From: Mesorhizobium sp. SOD10
Lineage (GTDB): Bacteria; Pseudomonadota; Alphaproteobacteria; Rhizobiales; Rhizobiaceae
Direction of reading: 5' to 3'
Assembly: GCA_000824805.1 (NCBI GenBank)
Contig: CCNA01000060.1
Location: 186,001-250,000 of the forward strand
Length of the DNA: 64,000 nt
Shown: positions 62,303-64,000 of the stretch, piece after piece
Numbering within the stretch: the first letter of the stretch is position 1
Layout of the letters: every line of letters begins with the position of its first letter
Made by a program: the position numbers and the translations under genes
Notes under the pieces: model-generated
The model's database searches: none
What the model saw: the letters and a program-made list of their open reading frames with translations, nothing else
What the model was told of the DNA's origin: nothing

Positions 62303-62306
62303 CTTG

Positions 62307-63065
62307 ATGCGCATTCTCCTGACCAATGACGACGGCATCCACGCCGAGGGGCTGGCGTCGCTCGAACGCATCGCGCGCACGCTGTCGGACGATGTCTGGG
62401 TGGTGGCGCCCGAGCAGGACCAGTCCGGCTATGCGCATTCGCTGTCGATCTCGGAGCCGCTCAGGCTGCGCAAGATCGGCGAGAAGCATTATGCCGTGCG
62501 CGGCACGCCGACCGACTGTGTCATCATGGGCACGAAGAAAATACTGCCCGGACCGCCGGACCTGATCCTGTCCGGCGTCAATTCCGGCGCCAACATCGCC
62601 GACGACGTCACCTATTCCGGCACCGTGGCGGGCGCCATGGAAGGCGCGCTGCTCGGCGTGCGCTCGATCGCGGTCAGCCAGGCCTATTCCTATGTCGGCG
62701 AGGACCGCGTCGTCCCTTATGAGACAACCGAGGCGCTGGCGCCGGCGCTGCTCAAGCGCCTGGTGGAAACGCCGCTGCCGGAAGGCGTGCTGCTCAACGT
62801 CAATTTTCCGAACTGCGCGCCCGACGAGGTGGAGGGCACGGTCGTCACCTCGCAAGGCAAGCTGGTGCATAGTCTCTGGGTCGACGAGCGGCGCGACGGG
62901 CGCGGCCTGCCTTACTACTGGCTGCGCTTCGGCCGCGAGCCGGTCGAAGGCAAAAAGGGTACGGACCTTTACGCGCTTCGGAACCGGCTGGTCTCGGTGA
63001 CGCCGCTGCAGCTCGACCTCACCGCCCATGAACTCCGCGACCAACTGACCAAGGCGTTGTCATGA
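62307..63065 (+). CDS. surE: 5'/3'-nucleotidase SurE
   Basis: A 252-residue acid phosphatase of the SurE family, a survival protein that dephosphorylates nucleoside monophosphates. The metal site is in MRILLTNDDGIHAEG and the signature SGVNSGANIADDVTYSGTV is intact. The ATG at 62307 is chosen because the family begins MRIL. It forms the classical surE-pcm-nlpD order with the genes downstream. Confidence 0.93.
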   Translation: MRILLTNDDGIHAEGLASLERIARTLSDDVWVVAPEQDQSGYAHSLSISEPLRLRKIGEKHYAVRGTPTDCVIMGTKKILPGPPDLILSGVNSGANIADDVTYSGTVAGAMEGALLGVRSIAVSQAYSYVGEDRVVPYETTEALAPALLKRLVETPLPEGVLLNVNFPNCAPDEVEGTVVTSQGKLVHSLWVDERRDGRGLPYYWLRFGREPVEGKKGTDLYALRNRLVSVTPLQLDLTAHELRDQLTKALS

Positions 63066-63078
63066 ACAGGGTTTCGGC

Positions 63079-63732
63079 ATGAGCATGGCCATCGACGACC
63101 GCGAAGGGTTTGCCGCTTTCCTGCTCAGGTTGCGGGGCAGGGGCACGGCGCCGAAGGCGCTGGTCGCGGCCTTCGAGGCGACACCGCGGCGCGGTTTCCT
63201 GTCGGCCCAGTTCCACGCGCTCGCCTGGTCGGACGGCATGCTGCCGATCGAATGCGGCGAGGCGATCGAGGGCGCCGATCTGCAGGCGGCAGTGATCGCA
63301 GCGCTTCACATCGAGCCGGGCAACCGCGTGCTCGAGATCGGCACCGGCTCGGGCTACACGGCAGCTGTCATGTCGAGGCTCGCGGCGCGCGTCATCACCA
63401 TCGACCGCTACAAGACGCTGACCGAGCAGGCAAAACAGCGTTTCGAGGCGCTCGCCATCAGCAACGTCATCGTCCGCCAGGCCGATGGCTCGAATGGCCT
63501 GCCCAATGAAGGGCCGTTCGACCGCATCGTCGCCTGGGCGGCCTTCGACAGCCTGCCGCGCTTCCTGCTCGACCAGCTGTCGAGCGGCGGCGTCGTCATC
63601 GCGCCGATCGGCCCGGAGGAGGGCGAGCAGGTGCTGGCCAAGCTCACCAAGGTCGGCAGCCGTTTCGAGCGCGAGGATATCGGCATGGTCAGGCTGCAGC
63701 CGATCCTGCGTAGCGTCGCAGCGGTGATCTAG
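63079..63732 (+). CDS. pcm: Protein-L-isoaspartate O-methyltransferase
   Basis: A 217-residue PCMT enzyme that methylates isoaspartyl residues for repair. Motif I is VLEIGTGSGYTAAVMSRLA (about residue 84), with the family's VPRRGF-like TPRRGFLSAQF earlier and FDRIVAWAAFDSLPRFLLDQL after it. It starts 13 bases after surE, in the common surE-pcm-nlpD order, so this copy is the better candidate for the canonical Pcm than the paralogue at 36038. Confidence 0.88.
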   Translation: MSMAIDDREGFAAFLLRLRGRGTAPKALVAAFEATPRRGFLSAQFHALAWSDGMLPIECGEAIEGADLQAAVIAALHIEPGNRVLEIGTGSGYTAAVMSRLAARVITIDRYKTLTEQAKQRFEALAISNVIVRQADGSNGLPNEGPFDRIVAWAAFDSLPRFLLDQLSSGGVVIAPIGPEEGEQVLAKLTKVGSRFEREDIGMVRLQPILRSVAAVI

Positions 63733-63870
63733 CGGGCCTTGCCGGCTTCGCCAAAATTTCCGCCAATGTTTTAAGAAAATTTTCGCCGGATTCTAATGGG
63801 TTAACCGGCCGGTAACATTAACGCGCTTTAATCATGACCAGTTTGTACCGGGTCTGTGCGGGTTAGTGCG

Positions 63871-64000
63871 ATGCAATTCAATCACTTGAAGGCAAACAGA
63901 CGCAATCTGGCGCGCGGTTGCGCTGTCCTGATGATTGCCGGCGCGGCGGCCGGGTGCAGTTCCCAGTCAATGCGCTTCAACGGTGTCGATGATGTTTTCA
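63871..64000 (+). CDS. NlpD-like lipoprotein, C-terminus outside window
   Basis: The first 43 residues of a lipoprotein. The N-terminus MQFNHLKANRRNLARGCAVL leads to a hydrophobic stretch and a lipobox (GAAAGC, lipidated Cys near residue 29). Position after surE and pcm is that of nlpD, encoding a LysM/M23 protein that activates cell-wall amidases at division; the peptidase domain itself lies outside the window. Confidence 0.7.
   Translation, partial: MQFNHLKANRRNLARGCAVLMIAGAAAGCSSQSMRFNGVDDVF

Noticed and set aside
63790..63835. CtrA-type TTAA pairs before the nlpD-like gene
   Set aside because: The TTAA half-sites are 6 or 13 bases apart, not the 7 required.
1..64000. CRISPR arrays, anti-phage systems, rRNA genes or replication origins
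   Set aside because: No regularly spaced direct repeats, no cas or defence-like genes, no rRNA segments and no repABC- or dnaA-linked sequences were seen.

Overview
The window looks like chromosome of a Mesorhizobium-like alphaproteobacterium (Hyphomicrobiales). It is GC-rich and carries an ExoR homologue, a MucR/Ros-type regulator, a PopZ-like polar organiser between tolC and valS, an alphaproteobacterial-style TatABC/ScpAB block, and dispersed intergenic palindromes of a type I associate with rhizobia. The genus is inferred from protein character, not from a search.

Positions 1-28.9 kb form a large catabolic locus. A plus-strand operon (1.8-8.9 kb) encodes RidA, a cyclic amidohydrolase (hydantoinase type), a close D-carbamoylase homologue, an FrhB/FdhB-type Fe-S protein, a DAO-family flavoenzyme, an M20 carbamoylase and an isochorismatase-fold hydrolase broken by a one-base frameshift. 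A facing minus-strand operon (20.3 down to 8.9 kb) encodes an MmgE/PrpD protein, a heterotetrameric sarcosine-oxidase-like enzyme (soxBDAG) whose delta subunit has lost zinc ligands, a DapA-family aldolase, a D-2-hydroxyacid dehydrogenase, a non-pyrrolysine MttB-family methyltransferase and an N-acyl-D-amino-acid deacylase. A divergent LysR gene, a Tat-exported solute-binding protein, a GcvT-type flavin dehydrogenase, an SMP-30 protein, a PuuE-like deacetylase and a HisC-like aminotransferase follow. Together they suggest breakdown of an N-methylated and/or N-carbamoyl (hydantoin-like) nitrogen compound to amino acids, ammonia and one-carbon units. The real substrate is unknown.

From about 28.9 to 35.2 kb the sequence is more AT-rich, gene-poor and full of decayed genes. 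An exact 15-base copy of the 3' end of a tRNA-Asn gene (35170-35184) recurs at 30165-30179 in the same orientation, bracketing about 5.0 kb that holds a MucR-like regulator, small orphan proteins, a candidate structured RNA, an IS110-type transposase relic and a serine-recombinase relic. This has the form of a decayed tRNA-targeted integrative element.

From 35.2 kb to the end the region is conserved housekeeping DNA: tRNA-Cys, pcm, tolC, popZ-like, valS, a FadL/OmpP1-like porin, ilvD, exoR, xthA, erpA, dgt, argS, a very acidic SPOR-domain protein, nagZ, scpAB, tatABC, serS, surE, a second pcm and the start of an nlpD-like lipoprotein gene.
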